Source of the DNA: Pezicula radicicola
Lineage: Eukaryota > Ascomycota > Leotiomycetes > Helotiales > Dermateaceae
Length of the DNA: 64,000 nt
Assembly: GCA_003008705.1 (NCBI GenBank)
Contig: PDUO01000114.1
Location: forward strand, 6,040 to 70,039
Reading direction: 5' to 3'
Position numbers and translations under genes: made by a program. This document shows, piece after piece, positions 44,428 to 56,229 of this stretch. The notes beneath the pieces are model-generated. The model saw only the letters and a program-made list of their open reading frames with translations. It did not search any database and was not told the origin of the DNA. Positions within the stretch are counted from its first letter, which is position 1. Each line of letters begins with the position of its first letter.

Positions 44428-45333
44428 CTACCGTCTCTCTTTTCTTCGACAATTACCTGCTGAGGCGGCCATTGTTGTATCTGTAGTTTTGCTAAACGTT
44501 GTTCCGACCCCTATTCCTCTGCTTGTACTTTAATAAAAAAGGCGATTTCCTTACTGTAGGAAGGGTGGCTGGAGCTACTGATGAAGGATGAGGCCTACTA
44601 CATACCAGTACACTAATCAAATGAGAAGGTGGGCACAGCTTCCTCAAACGCACCAAGATCGGGGTCAACGTTATATACAACCTTAAGTCTAGACTCCCGG
44701 CTGCCTTATTCTTAGGGAGGGCCAAATCTTTTTTAACAAGATGATAATAGGCTAAACAACGATGTAGCGTCAAATTTACGCTTTAGGATGGCCTTTTAAA
44801 TGTAGGATCAACTAACCCTTACATATATACTAAGGAATACATTTAGCTCTTCTAAGGAAGAGTTCCTCGATAGTATTAAGTTAGAACGAGCATTAGATTT
44901 CAAATCACTTCTTCTAGAAATTATTTTAAGATGTCGGTAAGCCACCTTACTAACTTACTTGAATGGCTGTAACATTATCATAGATTAAATTCCGGTAGGG
45001 GAGAGCAAGCCTTACCCAATGTGGACAACGCAAGTCTTGGCACAGTATGATACCAACTGCTAAATCTAATACAGCCATGAGAATTGATCAGCATTCGATC
45101 AATTTGTCAACTTTCACTGCAATAGAATGTTCTTTTACTTTCTCAGTTTCCGGCATTACCGGACCCTTTTCAGTCTATCGAAATCCAGCTGGTTAACTTT
45201 TTTAATATAAGTATACCTCCCACTTACCCTCTGAAGTTCACTCGTTACCAAAAACTTTCAAATCATTTATTCAACTTCTACACCAGATTTTCTAGAAGCA
45301 AAACCCATCTTCAAGCTTCCTGCCGCCCCAATC
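44428..45333. promoter_or_regulatory. Upstream region of the extended SDR gene
   Basis: About 900 nt between the P450 remnant and the SDR start. Frame 44492-44773 (minus) has no motif. The last 100 nt contain pyrimidine-rich CTTCAAGCTTCCTGCCGCCC-type sequence before the ATG, typical of a fungal 5' leader. Confidence 0.4.
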
Positions 45334-46445
45334 ATGTCGATACTTACAACCACCATCCCGAAGGGCTCATGGGTTCTTGTGACAGGAATCACGGGGTTTA
45401 TTGCATCGCACACGGCCCTCGAATTCCTGAAGCTCGGCTACAACGTCAGGGGCACAGTTCGTGATGCCTCGAAAGCAAAGTGGTTGACAGAGGAACTGTT
45501 TCCCTCTTTCATAGCCAAGGGTGAATTAGAGATTATTACCGTTCCGGATATGTCTCTCAACGGCGCTTTCGATGAAGCTGTCAAGGGTGTTTCGGCTGTT
45601 GTTCATATTGCCACGATTGCCACATGGGACGCCAATCCAAACAACGTCATTCCACAAACGGTGGCTGGGGTCCTGAACGTTCTTAAAGCAGTTGGCAATG
45701 CGCCATCGGTGAAACGGTTTGTGTATACCTCGTCAGCCGCTGCTGCTATTATGGTAACACCCAACACCAATTTCCACTGTGATGAGACAAGCTGGAACAC
45801 CACTGCCGTGGAGCTCGCCTGGGCACCTCCACCATATGAGCCAAGTCGCGGCATGGTGACATACATGGCAAGTAAAGTCGAAGCAGAGAAGGCTTTATGG
45901 AAATTCGTCGATGAGGAAAAGCCAAACTTCACAGTCAATACTGTACTCCCATTCACGACCATGGGAAAGATTCTCAACAAGAATCAACCTGGATCGACAG
46001 CCGGATGGGTTCAGCAGTTGTATCACGGAGACGTTAGTCAAATTCTGGGTCTCCCAGCTTGTAAGGCACCCTTTTGTTTCTATTTCTTGCTATCCGTTTG
46101 TCGTGCGCCACCAATTATCACTGCTTATTTGTTATTCTTCCTCTAGCGAGATATATCCACGTTCGAGACGTTGCTGTAATGCACGTAGCTGCGGTACTCG
46201 ATCCAGACGTGTCGCATAAACGAATTCATGCATGGGCACAGCCATTCAACTGGAATGACCTTCTCGTTATTATGCGCGAGCTATATCCGCACAAACAATT
46301 CGTCGATGACCTGCCGAACCTGGGGCAATTGATAGGAACCGTGGACGATAGCTTAGGGCTTCAACTCATGAAAAAGTGGGCTGGACAAGAGGGATGGACA
46401 CCTCTCAAGGAAGGCGTAAAGCAGAACTTGGAAGGCTTGGATTAG
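45334..46445 (+). CDS. Extended SDR NADPH-dependent carbonyl reductase (GRE2/ketoreductase-like)
   Basis: Two exons (45334-46060, 46147-46445) join in frame to 341 aa, the usual size for this group. The Rossmann motif VLVTGITGFIASHTALEFL (TGxxGFxA) opens the protein, and the catalytic pair is in VTYMASKVEAEKALW (YxxxK), preceded by VYTSSAAA (Ser). This group reduces aldehydes or ketones, often in secondary metabolism. The intron is GT..AG with TCTAG end. The downstream neighbour is a fungal-specific regulator on the same strand, and an MDR gene lies beyond. Joint function is possible but unproven. It looks intact. Confidence 0.92.
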
Positions 46446-46839
46446 CAGAGGAAACTCCCGATTGATTCGCATCAGGATCTGGCGGTTAGTTTAGGCTGGG
46501 AATCTTCTTACTGATGTTCAAATGACATTTAAATGATATATACCGGACCAGAATTTCTCACTCCGGACTTACGTGAGAAGATGGTGACAAAGAGGTTGTG
46601 AAGCCTGAGGCAAATAATAACCAACAGGTACTGTACAGTAGTAGTGTTTATGTCAGACATAGTGCTTACAAATAGGTATTTAGTCTTATATGGTGTGGCA
46701 ACCCCCACATCTGAATAGCTTCAATTCAGTCACTTCTTCATCTATTTCTGATAGTTTAGATTGTAATAATTTGTCCGACTGCCTTCAAACAGCTAAAACA
46801 TAGATACATTTGCGTCCGGTCTTACAACCCCAAATTTAT
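46446..46839. promoter_or_regulatory. Intergenic region upstream of the fungal-specific regulator
   Basis: About 390 nt containing the 3' end of the SDR gene and the promoter of the next gene. No distinct motif recognised. Confidence 0.4.
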
Positions 46840-48739
46840 ATGTATATTGGGGAAGCAATGGAACGAATGGTGCAAAATGCGATGGGAAAGGACCAGCGCC
46901 AAATCCACTTTCTCACTATCCTAGATCCATTAGCGGCCAAATCTATGGCCTCCAAAAAGGCTGTCCGCTCCTATGTGGCGCGAGCCACTCACCAGAAAAC
47001 CCGGCGAGATCGAGTTCTGGAGTACCAACGATCCAAGAATGCGCAAATTCAGGATCCTTCTCAGGGCGATAGACCGTCGAAACTGGATCAGTCACGAACG
47101 GGAGGGCGAGAACTTGTACTGACAACATCTTCCCCACGTTATGAAACTGCTCCAGATATACCTATGCCTCGAACGTTCAACCTTGCCTGGGGAACGTGCG
47201 GCCCGATTGATATATTAAGTAGTGGTCGCACAGATCCTTTTCAATCCAGCGCTGTCCAAATTACCTCTTTCGAGCAATATCTCATAGACCATTGTGGGTA
47301 ATGTTTCTCTTTAGTTATCATTTGCTGTTTCAATGTCCATAACATAACCACTCATCCCATCCTTGACACAGTCTTCTAACGTGCCCTTCTGAATAATTTT
47401 TGTGCTGACTTGCGACTTAGTCGTCCAATTTGTCATTCCACAGTCGGCGGCATACTACCCACGTTCCAAAAGCGAACCTGGGTATCAGGAAGGCATGATC
47501 AAACACTGGGTGCCATTCGCGATCACGGACCCAGGCATAATGAATGGGCTATTCTTTATGGCATGTCGGAATCTAGCACTTCTCTACGAGAAGAACTCTT
47601 ATGCTCGGGAAGCCATCACATATAATGGGAAATGCATTCGATCCATTAATGAAGCCATATCTAAAGACGGGAAGGCAGTGAGTGATTCGACCATAGCCAA
47701 GGTGTTGTTGTTGGCATCAGCAGAGGTGTGTACAAGTACCATACCGATTTAGTGTCTCCTAAAACTTCATGTGATTAATTTAATGGTATTCTAGTTTCAT
47801 GCTGGGAACATTGGCGGAACTCGAAATCATACTGACGCCATTGGTGAAATGGTAAGACTGAAAGGTGGTCTGCAGAACCTAGGACTTGAAGGTTTTCTGA
47901 AACAGCTTGTACTATGGTACGCCTATCATTCCACGCCAGGAATCTTTTCTCATCCGATTGGTGTTTCATATAGGCACGATAGAACCTCGACATCTTACAT
48001 TGGCACATCCCCAAAGTTCATGCATGCGGCATTTTTTGAAGAAAATGCGTCGATTGAATCTCTTTCACCTGGCTTTCTAGATTGGCTCGATCTAAATCTG
48101 CTAAGTATAGAGATGATCAATATTCTAAGTGACACATGCGTCATCACCAAGTCTGCGAATGGGATTTCCCTTCCTTGGAACGACTCCGATTATCGAACCA
48201 TCCGGCTAAGTGCGAATGAGTTCGAGGTCCGATTACTAGTGCTGAGCTCCAACTACCAGTGCCCATCATCTTCGCGAGTATACTCTCAAATAGAAGAATG
48301 CCTCTGTCTTTCATTGAGGGTATTCGTAAGTCTCATGCCCCATGAATCCAGCTTTCCGCCTCTAGGCTGCAAACATCTGGCGGCTCGGATTCAATCGTTA
48401 CTTTATAAGATCATGTTGGTCCCTTCATGGTACCAGTCTGCTGATCTGCTTCTTTGGATGACTTTTATGGGAGCAATTGTGGCACGAGCAGGAGCGGTAA
48501 AAGGGCAGGAACTGGCTGAATTCTTTGCGAGACTGCGCAAACAGGTTGACCTTCCGCCTCAAACTGCAGGAGGAATCACAGATGAAGCAGACTTCTGGGA
48601 TTTGAAGTTTGCGGAAATATCTTCTGTGTTAAATGTTTCCTCGAAGGAGGACATCAAATCTCACCTGCGACGATTCCTATGGATCGAGAATCTTTGCGAG
48701 AGATATTCTGGGGAAATATGGGATAGTTTAGCAATATAG
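46840..48739 (+). CDS. Fungal-specific transcription factor (Fungal_trans_2/DUF3468 type, no zinc cluster)
   Basis: Three exons (46840-47293, 47421-47725, 47795-48739) join in frame to about 567 aa. An alternative ATG at 46858 gives 561. The N-terminus has a basic segment after FLTILDPLAAKSMASKKAVR, namely SYVARATHQKTRRDRVLEYQ, typical of regulators that lack the Zn2Cys6 cluster. The body shows the DUF3468-type repeat helices: DHFVQFVIPQSAAYYPR, MNGLFFMACRNLALLYEKNS, MVRLKGGLQNLGLEGFLKQL. The first intron uses GTGGGT as donor, which restores the frame exactly. It may regulate the flanking reductase genes, by position only. No disruption seen. Confidence 0.85.
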
Positions 48740-49724
48740 CAACGATTTATTTCTGCTCATTGCAGATTTCAACAAGGTCCGCATTGTAAAAGAATATGGC
48801 GCGAAGCACAGTGGGGATTCTTGTAGTATTCTAGTCATTGTCTTCCATATTTGATCCATCCCTGGAGATCTTCATTAGCCAAGATATTCTCCATCAAGTT
48901 TTACCCAACAAACGAGAACAAGCTAGAAGTGGCGATACGGGGACTGACCAGGTCGAAGTTGACTAAATATAAGCCACCAAAATCACACTCTCGGACTTAT
49001 TCCTCTGTTATCCTCTGTCAATTACACCGCTCTAGAAGCTCTATTGGTGTCTCCGAAGAGACCTATAAACAATGCCCCAAAATCTTGGTCATCCTGCCAA
49101 GACTTGCATTATCCAAATATGGCATAGTTGTTGGCTAGATAAAGCGTCATTGGCAGTGCCCCCGCCCCCCTGACAATGCATTACGAGACTACAAGCTCAA
49201 ATATTACAGTATGTCTTTCCCCGGCCGAATTGGACCAGCAGCATGATGACAAAATGAAATACAAAAGTCTATGCCGCTTTCTAGGTATCCACGCACCAAG
49301 ATTACTGATCTAAAAGTTGGCTGGCTATGCCTAATAAGCAGCATTTACCAATCGACTTCTAATCTCCAATCCTGAAAGTAGGAGCAATCAGGCATACTTC
49401 AGTCTCACCCGACGCAAACAAGCCGCAACTACTGTAGCGACAACCCCTATTCATCCCTACCCGAATATAAATAAGGGCAAGGGCTGTCTTGACTCTGACA
49501 TGATATACCACGAGCTGTTATCATCGCTCAGCCACAATGTTCTAGTAATCTGGTATGCCCAAACGTGTGCGCCGCCCATATTTATCTAGGAAAGCCAAAT
49601 GCATAAAGTCTTGTTCTAGTCCGGACAGAATGAATGTGTCCCATTTTGCATGTCAGAAAGGTCACGAATCTGAAACTTTTCATCTACGAATATCTTGACC
49701 TCTAAATCAAGGCCTTTCGACGAG
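48740..49724. promoter_or_regulatory. Intergenic region upstream of MDR gene
   Basis: About 985 nt. Frame 48851-49138 (plus) lacks motifs and a convincing context. The rest shows no repeats, and the last few hundred nt probably carry the promoter of the dehydrogenase gene at 49725. Confidence 0.4.
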
Positions 49725-50943
49725 ATGGCCTCAACCTCGCTTCCCACTACCATGCGGGCTTGGACCTTCAGCAACAGCGGAGACCCTGAACGTATCCTCA
49801 AATTGAGCAAAACGCATCCTGTACCCGCGCCGCCCATCGGCACTCACCTACTTATTCGCGTCTCCTTCGTAGGTCTCAGCTCCGCCGGTATCAATCTCAT
49901 GCACGACATTCCATCCATACTGCGGAAAAATGCGATCCCAGAAATCGACTTCTCAGGTTCTGTTGTGCTCACTGGTCCCTCTGCACCCTCTTCATTCAAA
50001 GTTGGGACGCTTGTATTCGGGACCTTACCCCCATCCGCGACTATCTTGTCTGGTGCGGGCGCTATGGCCGAGTTTGTGCTCGTGCCGGCAGACAACGTCG
50101 CCATAAAACCTGGAGGTGTTCGCTTGATAGAATCAGCAGGGCTGGGCGGCCTAGGCCAAACAGCACTCAGAATGCTAGAGAAGGCAGCTGTTCGTAGTGG
50201 AGATCGGGTACTGATACACGGGGGTAGTGGTGGAGTAGGGATCATTGCGATCCAGGCTGCGAAGACTATGGGCGCCGTAGTTGTGGTGACTTATTCGGGA
50301 GCAGCTACTAATCTAGTACAGGAAGCTGGTGTTGATGAGGCAAGTTCAGTTATCTTTGGTAGCTTCATGTGGCATCCAATGCACATGACCAAAGGAGAGA
50401 TTGTGGCTAATACTCGATCAGATCATCGATTATACTACCAACCAACCACTGCATCGCTATTTTGAGAACCATTACAGCAGTCGTCCTTTCGACCACATCC
50501 TCGATACTGTCGGGTCACAAACCATGTATTCAAATTCTCCAAGATATCTGAAGCCAAACGGAATATATGTAAATGTAGGCACAATCGAAGACAGCGGTCA
50601 GCTGCAGACATTTCGGCGATGGGCAAAGAATTCTCTCCAGCCAACCTTCTTAGGTGGCATCCCAAGGAAATTCGTCATGTTTGGTGCCGCCGTCAGTAAA
50701 GATGGAGTCCAACAACTAGCCAAGCTGGCTGAAGATGGTCACCTGAAGGTTACTATTGACTCGGTATTCAAGATGGAGGACGCCTTGGAGGTACGTATAC
50801 TCGAGTTAGCCATTGAGATGCTCTGTAGGTGGAACACAAGGCTAACGTTCAAGTAGGCGTATGAGCGCATTAAGAGTAGGATGGCTAAAGGAAAGGTTAT
50901 AGTTGAGATAAACGGGGTTGATGGAGGTTCATTAACTGAATAG
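49725..50943 (+). CDS. Medium-chain dehydrogenase/reductase, quinone-oxidoreductase-like
   Basis: Zinc-free NADPH-dependent oxidoreductase. Three exons (49725-50339, 50422-50790, 50857-50943) join in frame to 356 aa. Visible features are the GroES-like N-terminus (PIGTHLLIRVSFVGLSSAGI, EIDFSGSVVL), a Rossmann motif (GDRVLIHGGSGGVGIIAIQA), then IIDYTTN and HILDTVGS after the first intron. The structural-zinc Cys residues of alcohol dehydrogenases are absent. The first intron appears to be GC-AG (GAG|GCAAGT..CAG|ATC), restoring the standard VDEIIDYT junction. The start at 49725 was preferred over a non-ATG extension. It could reduce enones or quinones; the substrate is unknown. Confidence 0.88.
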
Positions 50944-51020
50944 TCTTAGGACTTGATTTTTGAATGTAGATTTAAAATTAGATGGATTTCTTTTTTAGAT
51001 CATTAACGAAGATACCATCT

Positions 51021-51751
51021 TCAGATATCAAGCTCAAAGCCTCGCCTCGCGCCCTCTGCAATCTCAACGTTAAATAAGACAAGGAATCCCAGCATTGCCA
51101 TTCCTTTAGCGCATTTGATCGCAGCTGCATGCGCTTCATCTGTGCTTGCTGCAGCTTCAAATAATGGATGGTGGATATTAACGTGTAATGGGTTTGGGAT
51201 GCCGAAAGCGCCGTGGAACGTTGGCCCTGTATAGGAGACGTTTTGTTGATGCTGTTAGTGATTTGAATGGGGTTTGGAAATATGTCGAATAATTACCCAT
51301 GTCAGTGGACCGTCATCTCGGAGTATGATTGTTTCTCCAAGGGCTGCCATCTCTTCAACGTAATATTGCAGAGGGCGTTGTTTCTCCTTAGGTCCATGTA
51401 TGTGGGAGCACTAGCAGGTTATACATATGAGGCAAACACCTAATAGCCATGAATACTTACTAGATATAATGGACCTTACAGCCAGAGGATAGAGCAGCTG
51501 CCTCAAAACAAGCCTTTACCCGCGCCAGTAGCTTATCAGCTCGCTTAATAGTTAGACTTCGAATATAAAAGTTCATACGAGTATACTCTGTAATAACATT
51601 GGGCACAGTACCGCCATCTTCGATAACGCCGTGAATTCGATCATCGGGTCGAATTTGCTGTCGCAGCATTGAGATGTTGTTGTAGGCTGCGATCGCTGCG
51701 TCTAATGCATTAGCTCTATTCCATGGTTCTGCACCTGCGTCTGCAGTGTAG
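51021..51751 (-). pseudogene. M20 family amidohydrolase/peptidase, N-terminally truncated
   Basis: Only the dimerisation domain and C-terminal catalytic part of an M20D-type amidohydrolase remain. The pieces read YTADAGAEPWNRANALDAAI, AAYNNISMLRQQIRPDDRIH, GTVPNVITEYTRMNFYIRS, then SYTGPTFHGAFGIPNPLHV and STDEAHAAAIKCAKGMAMLG. The metal-binding N-terminal half is not found upstream, where an AT-rich tract (51850-52030) begins. The usual SAHA motif at the dimerisation region reads TADA, so its His is lost. The stop is TGA at 51021-51023. It would hydrolyse small amides or dipeptides if whole. As it stands it is almost certainly inactive. Confidence 0.7.
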
Positions 51752-52773
51752 CTAACAATACAAACAATACGATATTAGGCACTTTGATGTCATATTGCAA
51801 CAACCCTCAAACCTGCATATTCTCACAGAAGCCACTGTTGGCTAAAGCCTCTATTTTTTTTATATTAAAGACATGATCCTTATTTATTATTAATATATAC
51901 GTTTATTTTTAAGCCCTTCTTCCCTCTTTCCTTATACTTATTCTCTTCTTTAAATTCTAGTACCTTTTAAATATAAATAAAATCCCTTTAATTTAAGCTT
52001 AGATTAGAATAAAGTAATAGTATTATTGTCGGTATAAACCGATATAGTGCCCAATCTAGTAACAACCGGCAAACTAGTGAATATCACATAGTGTGCTGTG
52101 TTGTAGTAAGATTAGTTCGATTCTCTAACTACTAAGTGGAATCGTAGTCTAATTATACAAATCCACAAACAGTGACTAGTCCCGTTTAGGCTAGTGGTGC
52201 GGCGCGGCCCGGCTGAGCGCGGCTTCCCATTGGCCCAGCATGAAGCTAGCGCGCTTACATAATACACACGTGATATCAGAAATGAACGTTCCAACAATTA
52301 TCTCAGTATATAATAAGTATAATAGTAAATAGTCTAGTAGAGACGGTAATTTAAGAGAAGGCTTTCTTGGTATTCGCATAGGCTGGGCTGAAGGAGAATG
52401 AATCAAACGGCAGCGGCATGCAATTAATATCATAATATGTTTGACAGCATTAGGACAATCGAGAATCGTGATTTGAGAGCGGGTCAACTAAAAAGTAAAA
52501 GAATGACTGTAATACTAGCTACTAAGGAAAGGAATAAATTCAACACGGTAACATTTCTTATCCCTACGCGTCGTTCGTTGAAAGCAAATAGGCAAATGAA
52601 AGCAGGTCCAAGGAAACTGGAAAGCAAAGCAACGCAACTATAACTTATACCCCATTCGACTCCCAACCAACCACCTTCTTTTTTCGCCTAAATTTTTTCT
52701 ACCAATTCGCCAACTTACGCAACCTCTACCTTAAACTTCACGTCCTCCATGTCTCCACTGGTTCCTTCCGCCC
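51752..52773. other. AT-rich tract and unassigned intergenic DNA
   Basis: An AT-rich island (about 51850-52030) adjoins the truncated M20 gene. Further on is a GC-rich patch with GCGCGGCCCGG (52200-52220). Frames at 52112-52487 and 52437-52643 show no recognisable domain. No repeat arms found. Confidence 0.45.
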
Positions 52774-53750
52774 TCAATTGACATTCTCGTGTCTCTTCCG
52801 CTGGTGGTCACGGAGCTTGTCAGCGCGGTAAAACCCCTTAGAACCACGACGGTTGCACCCATGAACGAGGCAGGGGTACTGAGGAACTCCATGCATTTTT
52901 ATGTGGCGCTCGAGGTCACCCCGGCGGGCAATCATTTTTCCGCATTCAGGACAGCGATGCGGGTTGGTATTGACGTTGGAACGTCGAGATGCCGCACTTC
53001 CGGCAATGGGACCAGACACTACAGGAGTAGTGGACATGTTCGTAGCATGGGTAGGCAATACTTGGGCGGCGGACATGCTGGTAGTAGTGGGAAGAGGCAG
53101 TTGATTGAAGTTTGCCATAGTCGCTTGAGGATTGATGGCTGTTGAATCATCCCACTGAGTAAGTGAATTGAAGTTGGCGAAGCCATTAGACACGACGCCG
53201 AAGTCATCGTAGCCACCAAAGCCAGGAAGCTGGAGGTTTGGATCAGGCTGACCGTTTGCGACGGTATTAGGATGCGCGGGAGAATACTCATAGTCGACCA
53301 AACTCAAAGTGGGGGTAAAGGATTGATCGAAGCCTGCTATCATAGGACTCAAGGTTTGACAAGCTACACCCCAAGCAGGAAGCGTGTTAGAGACATCGGG
53401 ACTCCATCCATTCCATCCATTATTGGCAGTGTTCACGGCTTGCTGCTGAAATCCATCATTGCTCGGTGGCAAGTTCGGTGACCAGACAGAGATATGCTGG
53501 TCTGGAGTTGCGGTCGCATCCAGAATCCCCCCAAGCGCCTGATTGGGGGAGGCATTGTAGCTAGGAGATGTGACGAAAGAGACGGCATCGCAATGATTTC
53601 CATTGGCGTTAGTGAAATCGGAGCTTGGAGCTGCAAGGTCCCATTGGTTCCAAGAGAGGCTTGAAGCCGAGTCGATTTGATCGCTGTTTGCAACAATTCC
53701 ATGCTGATTGTGCCCGGAGCTACTATCACAGCCATCGAGCAGGACACTGG
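52774..53750 (-). CDS. C2H2 zinc-finger protein
   Basis: Open frame on the minus strand from about 53750 to the TGA at 52774-52776, about 320 aa. The N-terminal two thirds are low-complexity and rich in Asn, Ser, Pro and Gln (for example WNGWSPDVSN), typical of an activation region. The C-terminus has two fingers: HRCPECGKMIARRGDLERHI (then KMH) and a longer one, YPCLVHGCNRRGSKGFYRAD (then KLRDHQRKRH). The exact start is uncertain. A short upstream exon beginning at an ATG near 53842 with a GTAAGA donor is likely, but I could not join it cleanly to this frame. It is a presumed nuclear DNA-binding regulator. It is oriented divergently from the C2H2-ankyrin gene. Confidence 0.75.
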
Positions 53751-54350
53751 AGGCATACTCACATTAGCGTCAAAAAAAAAAAATCTTACCTAGCGTAACA
53801 ATTGCTGCAAAGGGTACGAGTAGCTGGTTGGCCGAAGGCATGGATGCGACCGTCTGTTGACATAGTGTCTGAGGGCGAGAATTATGAGTGGTTGTGTGCG
53901 AAATGGGGCGAAAATAGGGCGACGAATAAGAGCGGAAGAGGGCTGAAGAGGGCGGAAGAGGGCGAAAACGGGGCGAAAACGGGCGACCAATCAACAAAAG
54001 TTTGAGTGTATTTCAGGGTGCTGTCGAGGTTGCTAGGCTCCGCAGATTTTGGTGGAAGATTAGGAGCGGGAGTCAATGTTTAATAGCTGTGAGAGGCTTG
54101 GTCCAAATGCATTAGCTCAGCCCCATTGCGCAGGGCTACGTGTACGAGTGACATTGTAACAGCACTTTCGTATAGCATCGTGAAAGGGCTGAGTTAACTT
54201 TATTGTAGAAGCAGGCGGCGATAACACCTGCTTTTTCAAACTTTGGTGTCTTCAATCAGTCTACTATTTGTCTCGCTCGCAGTCAACACAATCAAAACTA
54301 GCATCGCTATATCCATATCCTTTGATACAAATTTTATTCCAACAGACATC
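53751..54350. promoter_or_regulatory. Divergent region with purine-rich low-complexity repeat
   Basis: Between the two C2H2 genes. It includes a run of (A) near 53770 and a degenerate GGGCGAAAA/GAGGGCGGAA repeat at about 53905-53990. The rest should contain both promoters and possibly the first exon of the minus-strand gene. Confidence 0.55.
53905..53990 (+). repeat. Degenerate purine-rich minisatellite
   Basis: Repeated words GGGGCGAAAA, GAGCGGAAGAGGGC and GGCGAAAACGGGGCG follow each other with little intervening sequence. Units are about 10-14 nt and imperfect. It lies in the putative divergent promoter between two zinc-finger genes. Confidence 0.7.
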
Positions 54351-56229
54351 ATGTCAAGTCCACAGAGAGACGATCGAATCAAAGGATTGATCAGATGCGA
54401 ATCGTGCCCTAAATCATTTGCTGTACGCGGACAGTATAAGTATTGCCCCGGTCCATTTTGAACCTGTCGGCTAGGCTTACAGCTCCTTTTTTAGTCGCCA
54501 TCGTAAAATCCACACGAAACCATACCGTTGTGATCACTGCTCGGTAGGATTTGCTCTCAGAAACGACCTCGATCGGCACAAGGCCAAACACGGCGGACGG
54601 GTCGATACGAAATTCTACTGTCAATGGCCCGACTGTCATTTCAAAGGCGCCTCGCGGAGGGACAATCTTTTGAGGCATATACACAACACGCATGAGGGGA
54701 AGAACGCCACAGAACAACATGATATGCAGTGTGAGGTTCAGGCGGTCTACGAGAAGTGCCTGAAGGAGCAGAAGGCCTCGACAGAACGTCTGAGTTTCAT
54801 GAAGGCTGTACAGAGTCGTAATATCTCAATGGTGAACTTATTGCTCCGGAATGGGGCAGACATTGCAGAGAGAAATGACACAGGACAGACATCATTGCAT
54901 ATCGCTACGCTAAACGGGGACTTAGAGATGATGCAAATGCTATTCGATGCGGGCATTGATATCGAGGCTAAGGATAACAACGACATGACAGCCCTTTACT
55001 ATGCAGCAAGGACCAGGAATGAAGATGTCTTGCAGATTCTTTTGCAACATGGTGCTGGTGCTAGCATCATCGAGAGAAATAAGAATGGTAGCACATTGCT
55101 ACATAACATCTCCAGTTCCGGCCATGAAGGAATTGTACGCCTACTTGTGGACCGACTAGTGGAGCTTCATACAGACGTTGATACACTAGACAATGACCAA
55201 AGAACTGCACTATACCTGGCTGCTGAGAACGGGCACAGCGCAGTCGTGGCAAAACTGCTAGCTACGGGCGCTAATAGTGTTGGGAAACCAATGCCATCGT
55301 CTACTTCCATAGACAGCCGGAATTATTACAAGACAGCACTACGAGCAGCTATAAAGCAGGGTCACGAAGCAGTAGTCGATATGCTCCTAGCTGCTGACTG
55401 TGAACCAACGGGATTGGACCTACAAGCAGCTGTAGAAGAGGGCCATAGAGCGATTGTGGAGAAGCTCGTGGATGCTGGTGCCGATGTTAATGCTTGTCCT
55501 CATCATAGTGGTCGGACTGCCTTACAAGTAGCTGCAAAGGGGGGCCATGGGGCGACTGTGGAGAAGCTCATGGCTGCTGGTGCCAATGTTAATGCTCCTC
55601 CTGGTTCTTATTGTCAGACTGCCTTACAAGCAGCTGCAGAGGGAGGCCATAAAGCGATTGTAGAGAAGCTTATAGCTGTTGGTGCCGATGTCAATGCTGC
55701 TGCTTCTACTAGATATAGTGGCCGGACGGCACTACAAGCGGCTGCAGAAAGGGGGTATATAGCAGTAGTAGAAGCTCTCTTAGCTGCTGGTGCCGATGTC
55801 AATGCTGCTGCTCCTACTGGATATAATAACTCGACGGCACTACAAGCGGCTGCAGGAAGGGGGCATATAGCAGTAGTAGAAGCTCTCTTAGCTGCTGGTG
55901 CCGATGTCAATGCTGCTGCTCCTACTGGATATAATAACTCGACGGCACTACAAATGGCTGCAGGAAGGGGGTATATAGCAGTAGTAGAAGCTCTCTTAGC
56001 TACTGGTGCCGATGTCAATGCTGCTGCTTCTACTAGATATAGTGGCTGGACGGCACTACGAGCGGCTGCAGGAGGGGGGCATATAGCAGTAGTAGAAGCT
56101 CTCTTAGCTGCTGGTGCCGATGTCAATGCTACTAGTGCCGGTAGTGGCCGGACAGCACTACAAGTAACTGCAGGACGGGGCCATCAATTGATTGTAGATA
56201 TTCTACTAGGTGCTGGAGCAGTTAAATAG
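54351..56229 (+). CDS. C2H2 zinc-finger and ankyrin-repeat protein
   Basis: Two exons (54351-54433, 54495-56229) join in frame to 605 aa. Residues about 15-95 hold three C2H2-like fingers (RCESCPKSFAVRGHRHRKIH; YRCDHCSVGFALRNDLDRHK; FYCQWPDCHFKGASRRDNLL then RHIHNTH). A helical linker follows, then about a dozen ankyrin repeats to the end, each with the pattern G.TALQ.AA..GH.A.VE.LL.AGADVNA. The last five or six repeats (55690-56140) are almost identical at the nucleotide level, including the insert AAPTGYNNSTALQAAAGRG. The protein could bind DNA and proteins at once; such fusions occur in fungi without assigned function. The start at 54351 follows an ATCATG context. Confidence 0.9.
55680..56145 (+). 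repeat. Near-identical ankyrin repeat units (about 108 nt)
   Basis: Units starting with GCTGGTGCCGATGTCAATGC recur at about 55680, 55788, 55896, 56004 and 56112 with few differences. These 108-nt units (36 residues) are much more alike than the upstream ankyrin repeats, indicating recent tandem duplication or gene conversion. Copy number is likely to vary between isolates. Confidence 0.85.

Noticed and set aside
48851..49138. 95-aa frame downstream of the fungal-specific regulator
   Set aside because: No motif; Ser/Lys-rich translation of what is most likely 3' and promoter DNA.
55614..56126. 170-aa Ala/Ser-rich minus-strand frame
   Set aside because: It is the antisense shadow of the ankyrin repeats, kept open by their codon pattern.
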